64,000 nt of DNA, taken from NCBI GenBank assembly GCA_037179385.1, contig CM074180.1, positions 27,819,455-27,883,454 of the forward strand. Direction: 5' to 3'. Positions 44,430-56,164 of this stretch are shown here, piece after piece. The position numbers and the translations under genes are program-made. Numbering within the stretch: the stretch's first letter is position 1; every line of letters starts with the position of its first letter. Below the pieces are notes generated by a model, which did not search any database, was not told where the DNA came from, and saw only the letters and a list, made by a program, of their open reading frames with translations. This stretch comes from Holothuria scabra. Lineage: Eukaryota; Echinodermata; Holothuroidea; Aspidochirotida; Holothuriidae.

Positions 44430-46303
44430 CTACAGGTGCCCTTGTTAACAGACCAAATAAAATGTGGCAATTATTGAAATTTTGCGCTCCCTATAGAATT
44501 AAGACGCTTTCATGATCTCAAATAAGAACGATGTGGTGACAAAACTACGATACAATTAATTGCTGCAGGATCTGTAGGCCCTAGGCCTACTCGCCAGTCT
44601 CTTGTAAGATGGAAAGATCCTTTTGAAAGAATATGGAGATGGCTTGTGTAAGACTCCGTAATGAACTCGCCACGAATTTGTATCCGCGAAGTGATTGTGT
44701 TTTTTTGAAATTTTCGATCAGTCACACTATTATTAAGAATTTCAAATGCTAGCTAAGCAGTGTGAACCTTTTCACTTCGATGTTGCAACAAAAGACACGT
44801 ACTAGACACACAAAGTAAACATCACTTCTCCGGTACCTATACCATGCACACTGTATTGCGTTGGTTTTACACTACAGTGAAACCGAAGCTAGTAATGTGT
44901 CCAAATGCTGACAAAGGTTTGCAGCCAAAATCGGTGATGTAGTCCACGTTTTAGGGATCCAAGTTGGTCGAAACTGTGCTAACTAGAGAGGGTAATATAA
45001 TTACACGCATGTGGTAGTAATTTTATTTGCCTTAGCTAATTCAATACAGTGTTTGACTAATTACAGGAATATCAAATTAGCTCAAGCCCGTAACCTGATA
45101 ACAATGTCATGTAAGATGTGATAACTTTGTGTACAAGCGTTAGTAGAAAGATAAGACACTACACACGAGCCTAGTCCTTAGGCGTAGGCTTGTTAGGTTA
45201 CATTACACTATTGTCAGCGATGGTGGCTGTAAATGAAACTCACCCGACCACTATGTTTTCTGTTGCATCTAACCCGTCGACATGCATCTATGCCCAATGG
45301 TTCTTAGCGACCTAAAGCCTGGCCTAATTGCTCCCTATACTAACCTACAGTGTACAGTGAGTATATAGCGAATTAGCACGGTCCTTTACTGAGAACTAAT
45401 ACCATGCTTTTTGCACAATCCTGACTACATACCTGGTGAGAGGAATGAGCCTAAGCCATGTAACAAACCCACAGTCCTGTCCAAGGGCTAGCGTTTTGCC
45501 CTGAGTGTAGACCTTATGCCAGTTTGACTGAAAGAGGGCTCTTCAAAACTGTATCCTGGGAAGGTTTGTCAAGTAAAGGACAACAAGGGAATCATTACCA
45601 TTGAGGAGACAATGGTCATCACAATCCTGAATTGGAGGGATGATGATGATTATTAAAAAGCGAGATTTGCCGATTCATTTTCTGAAGAAGAACAGTAACA
45701 AACCCCCCACTTCACCCCCCCCCCCCATTTCAATAAAAATAGACAAAAATGTCAGTATCTTAGTTTCTTATCGAACTTAGATCAACAAGTAGCCTTTAAG
45801 ACGTACCCTTCAGAATGCAATGTATAGGGCCCAGGAGCTTGCTTGTAACTGTGACCAAGGACACCATCACTTTGTACCTGGGATTTGGCAGTTATCAACC
45901 CCCCCCCTCCCCCCATTTTTTGGTTTTGTAGTGGCAGGATCCCTGCTGAGGCTGACAACATGTGACATTGTCCATCTGGCAACAATTGAACCATTTTTGT
46001 TTCAAGTTGTCTGCAAGGAAATTTCGTTGTCCAAAACATCTTTGCAAATTTTTCTTCAAAACAGTGTATTTTATACCTACAGTATTGTGCTGTTTTGTTG
46101 CTGGAATTCAGTAGAGTATTCATTTGTCCTGCAGAGTAAAAGACAAAAACTGCAAATTTTGAAATCTGAAGTATGATGATAAAAAGAGCTGAAACAGTTG
46201 TTTGTTTAGCTTGAATCAGATAAAAACGGGCTGCTTTCTTATTTCTGCAAGAAAAAAATTTTTCTAGAGAAAAAAATTATCATTTGTCTGTAAACCAATT
46301 TTT
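44430..46303. other. No recognisable gene
   Basis: Mixed-composition non-coding DNA with C runs at about 45,714-45,725 and 45,899-45,907. The overlapping frames at 45,782-46,176 on both strands are unrecognised. Confidence 0.4.
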
Positions 46304-46351
46304 GATTCCTTGCCGTAGGCAGGCAAGGAATCTATGCGATGGTGATGTCGT

Positions 46352-46387
<36 letters not shown>

Positions 46388-49183
46388 ATGTGACGCTTTG
46401 GCTTGTAAACACGATATCTCAAGAAGGGTAAGTCCGAGTGATCTCATACTTGGCATGTGGATTGCCCATATTGAGTAGATGATCCCTATTGTTTTTGGTG
46501 GACGTCAAAGGTCACTTGGGGTCACGAGAGGTCAAAAGGTCAAAATCTTGTAAACATGGTATCTCGAGAACGGTACATGTGACTATGCTCATATTTGGTG
46601 TGTGGGTTGGTCATATTGAGTAGATGATCCCTATCGATTTTCTTGTAGGTCAAAGGTCATTTGGGGTCACGAGAGGTCAATAGGTAAATTCCTTAGAAAT
46701 TGCTTGTAAACACGGTATCTCAAGAAGGGTAAGTGTGACTAATCTCATATTTGGTGTGTGCATTGGCCATATTGAGTAGATGATCCCTATTATTTTTGGT
46801 GGAGATCAAAGGTCATTTGGGGTCACGAGAGGTCAAAAGGTCAAAACTTCGTAAACATGATATCTGGAGAACGGTACATGTGACTATGCTCATATTTGGT
46901 GTGTGGATTGGTCATATTGAGTAGATGATCCCTATCGATTTTCTTGGAGGTCAAAGGTCATTTGGGGTCACGAGAGGTCAATAGGTAAATTCCTTAGAAA
47001 TTGCTTGTAAACACGGTATCTCAAGAAGGGTAAGTGTGACTAATCTCATATTTGGTGTGTGCATTGGCCATATTGAGTAGATGATACCTATTATTTTTGG
47101 TGTAGATCAAAGGTCATTTGGGGTCACGAGGGGTCAAAAGGTCAAAACTTCGTAAACATGACATCTGGAGAACGGTACATGTGACTATGCTCATATTTGG
47201 TGTGTGGATTGGTCATATTGAGTAGATGATCCCTATTGATTTTTGTGGAGGTCAAAGGTCATTTGGGGTCACGAGAGGTCAATAGGTAAATTCCTTAGAA
47301 ATTGCTTGTAAACACGGTATCTCAAGAAGGGTAAGTGTGACTAATCTCATATTTGGTGTGTGCATTGGCCATATTGAGTAGATGATCCCTATTGTTTTTG
47401 GTGGAGATCAAAGGTCATTTGGGGTCAGGAGAGGTCGAAAGGTCAAAACTTCGTAAACACGATATCTCAAGAACGGTACATGTGGCTATGCTCATATTTG
47501 GTGTGTGGGTTGGTCATATTGAGTAGATGATCCCTATTGTTTTTGGTGGAGGTCAAAGGTCATTTGGGGTCACGAGAGGTCAAAAGGTCAAAACATCGTA
47601 AACAGGATATCTCGAAAATGGTACATGTGACTGTGCTCATATTTGGTGTGTGGGTTGGTCATATTGAGTAGATAATCCCTATTGATTTTCGTGGAGGTCA
47701 AAGGTCATTTGGGGTCACGAGAGGTCAAAAGGTCAGAACATCGTAAACACGATATCTCGAAAATGGTACATGTGACTGTGCTCATATTTGGTGTGTGGGT
47801 TGGTCATATTGAGTAGATAATCCCTATTGATTTTCGTGGAGGTCAAAGGTCATTTGGGGTCACGAGAGGTCAAAAGGTCAGAACTTCGTAAACACGATAT
47901 CTCGAGAACGGTACATGTGACTATACTCATATTTGGTGTGTGGGTTGGTCATATTGAGTAGATAATCCCTATTGATTTTCGTGGAGGTCAAAGGTCATTT
48001 GGGGTCACGAGAGGTCAATAGGTAAATTCCTTAAAAATTGTACACGGTATCTCAAGAAGAGTAGGTGTGACTAATCTCATATTTGGTGTGTGCATTGGCC
48101 ATATTGAGTAGTTGATCCCTATTGTTTTTGGTGGAGATCAGAGGTCATTTGGGGTCACGAGAGGTCAAAAGGTCAAAACTTCGTTAACACGATATCTTGA
48201 GAACGGTACATGTGACTATGCTCATATTTGGTGTGTGGGTTGTTCATATTCAGTAGATGATCCCTTTTGTTTTTGGTGGAGGTCAAAGGTCATTTGGGGT
48301 CACGAGAGGTCAAAAGGTCAAAACTTCATAAACATGATATCTCGAGAACGGTACATGTGACTATGCTCATATTTAGTGTGTGGGTTGGTCATATTGAGTA
48401 GATAATCCCTATTGATTTTTGTGGAGGTCAAAGGTCATTTGGGGTCACGAGAGGTCAATAGGTAAATTCCTTAAAAATTGCTTTTAAACACGGTATCTCA
48501 AGAAGAGTAAGTGTGACTAATCTCATATTCGGTGTGTGCCTTGGCCATATTGAGTAGATGATCCCTACTGTTTTTGGTGGAGATCAAAGGTCATTTGGGG
48601 TCACGAGAGGTCAAAAGGTCAAAACTTCGTAAACACGATATCTCGAGAACGGTACATGTGACTATACTCATATTTGGCGAGTGTGTTGGCCATATTGAGT
48701 AGATGATCCCTATTGTTTTTGGTGGAGGTCAAAGGTCATTTGGGGTCATGAGAGGTCAAAAGGTCAAAACTTCGTAAACACGATATCTCAAGAACGGTAC
48801 ATGTGACTGTGCTCATTTTTAGTGTGTGGATTGGTCATATTGAGTAGATGATCCCTATTGATTTTCTGAAAGGTCAAAGTTCATTTGGAGTCAGCATGTT
48901 CAAAGCCTGACAAGCTTTCCTGCACAGTCTTTCAAGAAATGTCACTTGTAGGGTCCTGTAACTTGTCCTGTAGATGGCACATAGTGAATACATGGTCCCA
49001 GAAGTTTTTGGTGGAGGTCGAATGTCATTTGGGTTCACAACGGGCAAGGGGGATCTCAGTGTAGGAAGATTGGATGCCTTGCATGGGTACTTTGTGGGCA
49101 CATTATGAAGCCCTGTTAATTGAAAAACATTGCCAAGCAATGTCAATGTAAAAAAAGGCCTTACATTTCAGCGGCAAGGAATC
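46304..49183 (+). repeat. 17-copy tandem array with AGGTCA half-sites
   Basis: Bounded on the left by the hairpin GATTCCTTGCC / GGCAAGGAATC (46,304-46,332) and on the right by GGCAAGGAATC (49,173-49,183). Between are 17 units, marked by CAAAGGTCA-type cores from 46,506 to 48,874. Spacings are 145 or 156 bp, with one of 150 and one of 144. The 156-bp units carry an AATAGGTAAATTCCTTAGAA segment. Many units contain AGGTCAAAGGTCA (direct repeat, spacing 1), GGGTCACGAGAGGTCA (spacing 4) and AGGTCAAAAGGTCA (spacing 2). Open frames here are repeat translations. Confidence 0.95.
46350..46385. repeat. GT microsatellite
   Basis: A nearly uninterrupted (GT)n run of about 35 nt inside the left flank of the tandem array. 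Confidence 0.9.
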
Positions 49184-50180
49184 ACTAAGCCTTTTGGCTT
49201 TCTGGTTAACTTTTTGTTGTCTGCATGCCAGGAATTGTAGTTGTCTCAGACCGTCAGATAACAATGAAATTAGAGCCCCCTCCATTTCTTGAAATGTCAC
49301 CACCATATCCACTCTGTAAAAAACCCAATTTAGTCAGGGTTTTGATATGAGTTAGAACTATGTATGTCTTACTGTAGGCCATTTTATTAGTTACATTAAA
49401 ATTGAAAAGTATACTATATCATGGCATATTAACCATACTGTACAGTACTGTAGGACTTTATGATGATAAATTCTCTCTAGAGTCATTTGTGTAAGGTAAT
49501 CCCTGTGCAGTTGTAATACCAGCCTACAGTCCAGATTTGTTTTGGGACCATTTTTACATGTACCTAAGCCCCCAAACCATATGCGGCACATCTGCACTGC
49601 TCAAAACTGGTAGGGCTCCTTGGAGAGTATCAAGGTACTAGGTAGTTGGTACTGATGGCATTCAATGTATTTGTTTTCATTGCATATTGTAAAAACATTT
49701 AGCTTCAAGGCATTTTCTGTTGGCTTTTTATAAGGGTCTTGACAAACATGTTCCAAACTATGGACTTCAACCCTGTTGCAATGTTTGAATATTTTTTCCA
49801 GTAGGTTTTTCATTACCCTACAACATATTTAGGGTATAGCAAACAGCAATGCCAAAGATTCACTGCAGTGGCATGAAAATCATAAATTAATTGAATGCAG
49901 TGTGAAATTAATGTGCTATGATGAAATCTCAAATTTCCCATATTGCACTTTCTCTCAAGAAAAAATTGCATTTCTTTGAAAATCAGCATCTTCCAAACAC
50001 TATTCTATTGAGATGCACTTTCCACGTACATGAAAAAATTGTTCTTCATGTTTCAAATTCAATGAATTTTGTCTTTAACCATGGAGGTTACATACTGGAC
50101 CTGGATGTATCTAAACAGTCTCATATTTTATTTGTCTTCAGATTTAAACTGGTGATGTCTGTAAATGACTCATTGAGGTG
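49184..50180 (+). other. Upstream flank and 5' UTR of SAYSD1
   Basis: AT-rich sequence between the tandem array and the SAYSD1 start. No coding exon is recognised. An in-frame TGA at 50,166 lies 15 bp before the ATG, so the reading frame begins at 50,181. No clear TATA box is seen. Confidence 0.45.
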
Positions 50181-50330
50181 ATGGAAGCTCAATTAGCAGA
50201 TTACAGAGCACGGAAGAGAAAAGGGCAAAGGTCAAAAACTGGTTGGCTTCCTTCATGGAGACAGGGATGGAACACCTCAAATGGAAACCCAAATGCAGTA
50301 AATTCTTCTAATGGATCAATTAAGCATGAA
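50181..50330 (+). CDS. SAYSD1: SAYSD1 exon 1
   Basis: Fifty codons from ATG (50,181) to a phase-0 donor (GAA then GTATGT). It encodes MEAQLADYRARKRKGQRSKT, which matches the conserved basic amphipathic N terminus of SAYSD1 (M-E-x-x-L-A-x-[FY]-R-A), then a polar, Asn/Ser-rich linker. The frame joins exactly to the exon at 51,084. See the second exon for function. Its annotation as a longer frame reading through the donor would be wrong because it leaves the conserved protein. Confidence 0.88.
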
Positions 50331-51083
50331 GTATGTATGTTTGCATTTCTACATAAGGATTCCATGTTACATTCTTTTTGTCAGTCAAACTTTTAATCTC
50401 TGGAAGCTGCACAAAGGAAACTTAAAGACCCATTACAACAATAATAAGCCGAAAATCAGTGAAAAGTTGCCACCCCTCACCACTCCTTCCATTAAGTCCC
50501 ATTTGTGACTGTCCTGGTGTGGTGAAGTCCACTTGCATTTTTTTTTACAGATTTCTTACAAGCATATGTTAGCACCCACAAGTTGACTTTTGTTAAATAT
50601 ACAAAACCTGGAGAAGTTGTGATAAATTTGAAGGAAATATTAAATTTACCTCCTATAAATGGAACTTGAAAAATACATGTCTGATTTGAATTGAAGTTTC
50701 ACCACACTGTGTAGATTTGGTTCCTTTTTCACATATGAAATTAAATTTTTGCTTAAATTTCCCCTTTAAATAGGAAAGTATTATAAGGGCAGGTTAACTG
50801 TATACCTCTTCATGGACAGTTGGCTTTGTTTAAACCTCAAAAGGCCTTGAATCAAGGCTTAAGGCATGAGGTATAGGATTGGCCTCAAAGTGACTGACCT
50901 CAAGATCTCTGACAGTACCTAGAAACTTCCTTATCCTTTCAGACAGGTTTGCTTCCCCAAAAAATATCGATTTTGTAAACTAAATGGGAAATGTAATGAA
51001 TTTACCTTGCCAAATTGCTATGGTGTTATTGTCAAAAAAAAAAAAAAAAATTGCAACCTATCTGTCTCCTTTGTCTTTTGTAG
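50331..51083 (+). other. SAYSD1 intron
   Basis: A 753-bp intron with GTATGT donor and a pyrimidine-rich acceptor (CTTTGTCTTTTGTAG). It includes an A run near 51,035-51,051 and no other recognised feature. Confidence 0.8.
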
Positions 51084-51428
51084 AATATGTTATCAGAAAC
51101 AAAAGATGCACTGCAGGTAGGAAGTATTTCTGAAGAGGAAGATGATTGTGTGACATCAGACAGAAGTGACTTTGTTACGGTAGAAAGAACATTGAAGCTG
51201 CTGTTATGGTTCATGCTTTTAGGTACATTTGTCTTTTTAGGGTTAGGGGCAGTTTTCTTACTTTTGTCACTGTTTTATCTTATTTATTCAACAATGGACT
51301 CTGGTAAACGGAAAAGTGGACAACTCAGTGCCTATTCAGTGTTTAATCCAAATTGTGAAAGATTACAGGGACAACTAACAGCAGAACAGTTTGAAAGGGA
51401 GTTGAAATATGGAGCTGGCAGCATGTAA
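51084..51428 (+). CDS. SAYSD1: SAYSD1 exon 2 (SAYSvFN domain)
   Basis: Completes a 164-residue protein (human about 183). Residues 51-83 are acidic; residues 87-120 are strongly hydrophobic and fit one or two membrane segments (LLLWFMLLGTFVFLGLG, then VFLLLSLFYLIY); residues 132-138 are the signature SAYSVFN, followed by PNCERLQGQLTAEQFERELK, the conserved C-terminal tail. In vertebrates SAYSD1 is an ER membrane protein that associates with the translocon and recognises UFMylated ribosomes stalled during translocation. The same role is inferred here from conservation. The stop is TAA at 51,426-51,428. The tandem array of AGGTCA sites lies about 1 kb upstream of exon 1. Confidence 0.93.
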   Translation, partial: NMLSETKDALQVGSISEEEDDCVTSDRSDFVTVERTLKLLLWFMLLGTFVFLGLGAVFLLLSLFYLIYSTMDSGKRKSGQLSAYSVFNPNCERLQGQLTAEQFERELKYGAGSM

Positions 51429-52906
51429 ACCACTGGACAGTTCACAACAGTCTATGAATTTGGGGTCCTGATGAATGATTTTCAGGCATATGGAATGCAG
51501 AAGTTAAGCTGAAGTCCAATTATTCTGGTGAGTTCATATCATTGTCAGCTGAGCACTGCTGCTAGAATGCATTGAACCTGTCAGAACTCTGGAATGGTGT
51601 ATCAAATTGTGTCCAATTTCTATTGCTTCTAGTATACTTAAGCAAATAATGGCATTGTCCATCTGAAGTTTGTAGAAGTTACGAAAACTGGGACAGTTAT
51701 AATTGTCTCCTCATTGGTCAATAACCATGACAAACTTCTTCAGTATGTGTGTATACATTCTGTTCTTGGAGTAAAGTCAAATTTACTTTGCACCTACTTA
51801 CTTACCTGTTTCACAAATGGACTCTTCCATTTATAAGGGACTCATGTTAGGGTACTACAAAACTGAAGGTCCTTTTTAAGACATAGCCAAGTTGGCTAAA
51901 TCATTGCAACAAAGCATGTGAATGCAGTGTAGAGCTGTAGATGAATAGAAGACCAGAGCAACATGTGAAGAAAGCAATGTGGGAAGTTGCGGCTCAGTGG
52001 ATTATTTTCAAAACAGAAATTGATTTCACTTCCATATGTTATGAGACAGTGTTTTGTGTAATACAAAGGGTAAATACTATGCATTCCAGCAGGCATGTAG
52101 CAGGCATGTAGCAGGCATGTAGCAGGCACAGCTAGGGGTTTGTCATGGGAGTGGTTTTGGGAGTAACATACTGTAAGGGAAGGTGTGCCCTCCACTTTGG
52201 AGAAAAGTTGAGCTTCATGGGGACTTTGCCCCCTGGACCCTCACCCCAGGCTCGATTTTGCACTGCGCCAGAAAATTTTTGCCCTCCAAAATTATCTTTT
52301 GTCTTTAGTCTGCCCCCCCAGTTTTGACATTTGGGCACAACCACTGGAGTTGTGGGATATCACTTGTGATTTTATTGCAGATTTCAAATATCTTTGTGTG
52401 GAGATACTTGTACACTAAGTCATTACTGGTGTTGAGGACATCTTTGCAGGAAATGTGAATATGCTTACCCGATTTCAGTGTAATATTTTGCAGGTTTATT
52501 GATTGTGCTGTTTCTATAAAACTACTGTATGTAGTTTCCTGGTGGGGAAGATATGAGTTTCAAAGTTTTCAGACATTTCCCTACTGAAAACAAATCATTT
52601 GAATCAATCTTTAAATGCTATAACTTGTATCATACTGCTTAAGTTTACTGTTAAAATATTGTCTGTTATTTGGAGAAGGAAATCTTATCATTAACCCCAA
52701 AAGGGAAATGAACAAGGCAACTTGGTACTTCCCTATTCACCATTTTCACAACGTCCTGTTAATTGAGGAATGCCATCTCAATTTTCACATTAAATGAACT
52801 GTAATTAGGCTTACAGGTTCATGTGTACCAAGAACTTTTCCACTGCCACACAATTTTCCCACTGTACTGGAGCCCACTCAGTCTTAAATGTGTAGGAGCT
52901 TGAGTT
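51429..52906 (+). other. SAYSD1 3' UTR and flank
   Basis: AT-rich with no further coding. Candidate poly(A) signals are ATTAAA near 52,789 and AATAAA at 53,260-53,265, both far from the stop. A GC-richer repeat-like block lies at about 52,130-52,330. Confidence 0.4.
52088..52128. repeat. 11-bp tandem repeat
   Basis: AGCAGGCATGT three times in full plus a partial fourth. Confidence 0.9.
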
Positions 52907-53211
52907 TTAAAGGCCCAGTTCTCTCACCCCAAACAGTACCAATTCTCCTAACCTTCTTACTTAAGCCCCTCCCACAATTGTCTGAAATTCATGCTCATCC
53001 AGATACAATCTCAGTTTATTGCTTCAAGGTGAGTGAAAAAAAAATCAATTTATATAATCAAAACACTCTCAGTACCATTCATGCTGTGTAATATAAGCTT
53101 TGGTACCCTGCATTGTTTGAATTAGCTGTCAATCAAAGAGCTGAGCCAGTTGAGAATTTTGGTACCCCCATACCAGAATTGTAGTTTGGGGTGAGAGGTT
53201 TGGCCCTTTAA
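52907..53211. mobile_element. Complete TTAA-flanked MITE, 305 bp
   Basis: TTAAAGGCCCAGTTCTCTCA continues into CCCCAAA; the inverted right end is TTAAAGGGCCAAACCTCTCA then CCCCAAA. TTAA stands at both edges (52,907 and 53,208). Inverted relative to the copies at 443 and 55,718. No coding frame. TTAA duplications point to piggyBac-type mobilisation. Confidence 0.85.
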
Positions 53212-55486
53212 GTAGCTTTGTTCAAAAACTGGGCATAATAATTTACACAGTGACATTTAAATAAATGTTCACAGATTATAGGTATGAGGTATGAACAGAG
53301 TGCCATAATGTGGGGGGGTTGAACTTGAAATACAATCCCTTCATGTTGGAAACTTGGGGTTTCTCTTCGACTGCGGTTGTCCTTCTGTTAGAAGAAAAAA
53401 ATTGTGAACCATCGTTTCCATCTGTTTTGTCATTGGTGTAGCCCTTGGGAAAGGGAAGGGGTCTGTGCCTGCCCAGTTGAATTCTTAAAATTATTTTGTA
53501 ATGGCACAAAAACATCAACTTTGAACGCAGCTTAATGTTGCACCATCATGCTGTAAAATTCACCTTGAGAATGAAATATTAACACCCCAGTAGATCAAAG
53601 GCAGTGTGGGGGTGTAGCTGATATCTGAGTTTGTTACGTGATCTGTACCCTCAAGTGATCTATCCTTCCATGGTGTTCACATTGCGTGAAATGTGCAAGT
53701 AAAACATACTTTGCAGACCTGTTAACTAGTCCCAAATGTTACATAACTTTTGTGCATTTTTATATCAGATGTGAAACCTGACTATATCAAGTAGTAAGCT
53801 TCATCTCATCCCTGAGGTGATAAGATGTAAGGAAAAGGCAGAAAAGACCGATGTTTCAAAATTAAGAAAGAAATTTCATCATGACGATGCTCTGAGGAGA
53901 ATACTAAGTATTCAAAAATTTCTTCAAGGGGAGAGGAGGTTCCTGATCACCCTCCCCCAGGCCAGCAATCATCCCCCTAAATTGGCCACGCCCAAACGAA
54001 TATTGTGGCTACATCAGTGCCTTGGGAGTTTTATTAAGCTCTAAGATGTCGCTCCGTCTGTATTTGCCAAGGGGTCGTAGCAGTTCCTCGGTAGTTTCAC
54101 TTTTTATTGTCGAATTCCAAGTCGCGTGTGAGCGTAATGCAGTAGTTAACTAATTGTTGAGGGGAGTGTCCTACTGGCCAACGAAAAAGTGACAGATTGT
54201 TCACCAATATCTATGTATATAGATTTACAAGAGATAATAAAAAGAAATATATTACATTTAAGTAAGAAGCCATGTTTTGCGTTGCTTTTGTCACGTTTTT
54301 TTCTAGTAATTGTTTGGTTAGTCGGGCTAAGACAGCCATTGCAGCCGACATTGTTCTAAAACCCAACAAAACCCTTACATGGTAGGTCGTTCACACTCAC
54401 GCCCCCCTCCCCATCAATCACTGAATCGTTCATGCACTAAGCAAGGGCAGAACAAAGGGAGGGCCAAAAGTTAAAACCTCGACAAAGACGCAAAGTTACC
54501 AAAACAAACACGCTTCACTTACGAAAATATTGAGAATTTGGTTTTAACTGAGAAAAATTTATGCAAATTAAGGTTTTTATGAAACAATCCTAGCCGTTTG
54601 GCTTTTAAAGAAAATCGAAAGTGACCACCAGACGGCTTCCGCCAGGAAGAAGAATTCAAACCAACGTGTGGAAAAGTGGGCGAATCAAAGGAAGATAAGT
54701 GAAAGGGAAAATTATTTAGCTTCAGAGCAGAGATATTGATGACTTATGCTCCGTTCAGTCTTTCGGGCGATATTGCGTCTGTACTCGTTATTGGCGGAGG
54801 ATAGTACTGTAAATTGCAAAATGATAAGAAAATTTTCATGTGAATTATGCCATTATCACTTTTTTGGGAGACATTTTGAGAATTGTACTAGGGATTCACC
54901 GGGAAAATGTGCCTTTTTGCCCTCGTGATCTTTTTGAAGTGAACATTTTATTGCAACTCAAAATAACAACTACTCAGAGTCTACTTACAGGCCTAGGAAA
55001 TGCTATTTCTGACTGTCTGATAAGTCACAATTTTACGAAAATTTCCGTACGCTCCTCGTCAACTGGTGGTAGATATTCAATAAAACTTTGAATAATATAA
55101 CCAGCAAAGCTTTACGGGATGCGAGTACCAATGAAAATCCGATAGCAATGTCTTATGCTTATTTGCATAAATCATCAGAATTGGTCTATAGTCAGGATCA
55201 CTGTGATCATAAGCAATAGCCAGTTGTTTGAAATGTCGGGACAGTGTTTGGCACTTCTTTGTCGGCAACTACTTACACATAATAGCAAAGTTCCATATAA
55301 TCCCTTTTGTTGTAGTCACCGTAGGTATGAATGGCGTTGCCTAGGTATTAAACAAAGGAATTCCACGCCCTCTAGTTCCATAATCCCCAATTAAAGGATC
55401 TAGATTCCAACTTGAGATCAATCAAAACGGATTCGCAAAATTAAGATTTCTATGTTTCTCCATCTAGTAAAACCTCCCTGAAGCAA
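53212..55486. other. Mostly non-coding; one short open stretch of interest
   Basis: Position 54,235 has AATAAA. Between about 54,575 and 54,740 a plus-strand frame reads KKIESDHQTASARKKNSNQR and on to VEKWANQRKI before a possible phase-1 donor (GATAA then GTGAAA). It is protein-like but has no recognised family. A TACGCTCCTCGTCAACTGG repeat fragment lies near 55,045. Confidence 0.35.
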
Positions 55487-55583
55487 AATCTACTGCCCGT
55501 TGTTCTTGGTGCTCAGCATAAGCAATGGAGTAGGAAAAACAAGCCAGTGAGCAACAACTGTCAGTGAAAGAAAGGCCGTGGCT
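55487..55583 (+). mobile_element. SINE body, left part
   Basis: Matches the body of the SINEs at 24,722 and 25,607 (CTACTGCCCGTTGTTCTTGG, GCATAAGCAATGGAGTAGG, AAGCCAGTGAGCAACAACTG) up to GGCCGTGGC. The head is missing. The right part resumes at 56,993 after about 1.4 kb of other elements. Confidence 0.75.
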
Positions 55584-55717
55584 GTAGTGTTCTGCTTTCA
55601 TACATTTCTATGATCACCCCTGACAGTGATAATGGATCAGTTCATATCTTTTATCTCTTTCCTCCAATGGCTGTGAGAGTAAGTTGGTTCTAGACAAAAC
55701 AATCTCCTTCATCTCAT

Positions 55718-56022
55718 TTAAAGGCAGTCATTCGTCACCCTAAACTGCAGTTTCAGTATACATATATCAAAACTCTCAGTTGGTACAGCTCTTTGATTGG
55801 CATCACATTCAAACAATGCATCATAGCTAAATTACACAGGATGGGCACTGAGAGTGTCTTGATTACACATTATGGACTTGTATGGCCACTGGGACAAGCC
55901 ATAAAGCAATAAACTAGGATTGTGTCTGGATAAAGATGAGATTTAGATAAATGTGGGAGGGGCTAGAAGTAAGTAGGTTGGGAGAATTGGAACTGTTTGG
56001 GATGATGAAAATATGCCTTTAA
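55718..56022. mobile_element. Complete TTAA-flanked MITE, 305 bp
   Basis: TTAAAGGCAGTCATTCGTCA to GATGAAAATATGCCTTTAA with TTAA at both edges. The interior matches the copy at 52,907 in inverse orientation (GCAATAAACTAGGATTGTGT, GTGGGAGGGGCTAGAAGTAA). More diverged at the tips than the 52,907 copy. Confidence 0.8.
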
Positions 56023-56164
56023 TATGTATCACTTTTACTGTAGCATTCAGAGAGGAAAGTCTAAAGAGAAATATACTCTAACAGAATAGCACAAACTGTG
56101 TGTGTGTGTCTTAATCTTGAATTCTCCTCTACATCACGGAGTTTAGAACTTTACTGTGGCCCGC

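Noticed and set aside
45782..46176. Two overlapping frames of 113 and 118 codons on opposite strands
   Set aside because: No conserved motif, overlap C-run sequence, and neither has splice signals in the right phase.
48112..48360. 82-codon frame
   Set aside because: Lies wholly within the 145-bp tandem units and repeats the same peptide twice.
46304..49183. CRISPR-like array
   Set aside because: Units are contiguous 145/156-bp repeats without unique spacers, in an animal genome.
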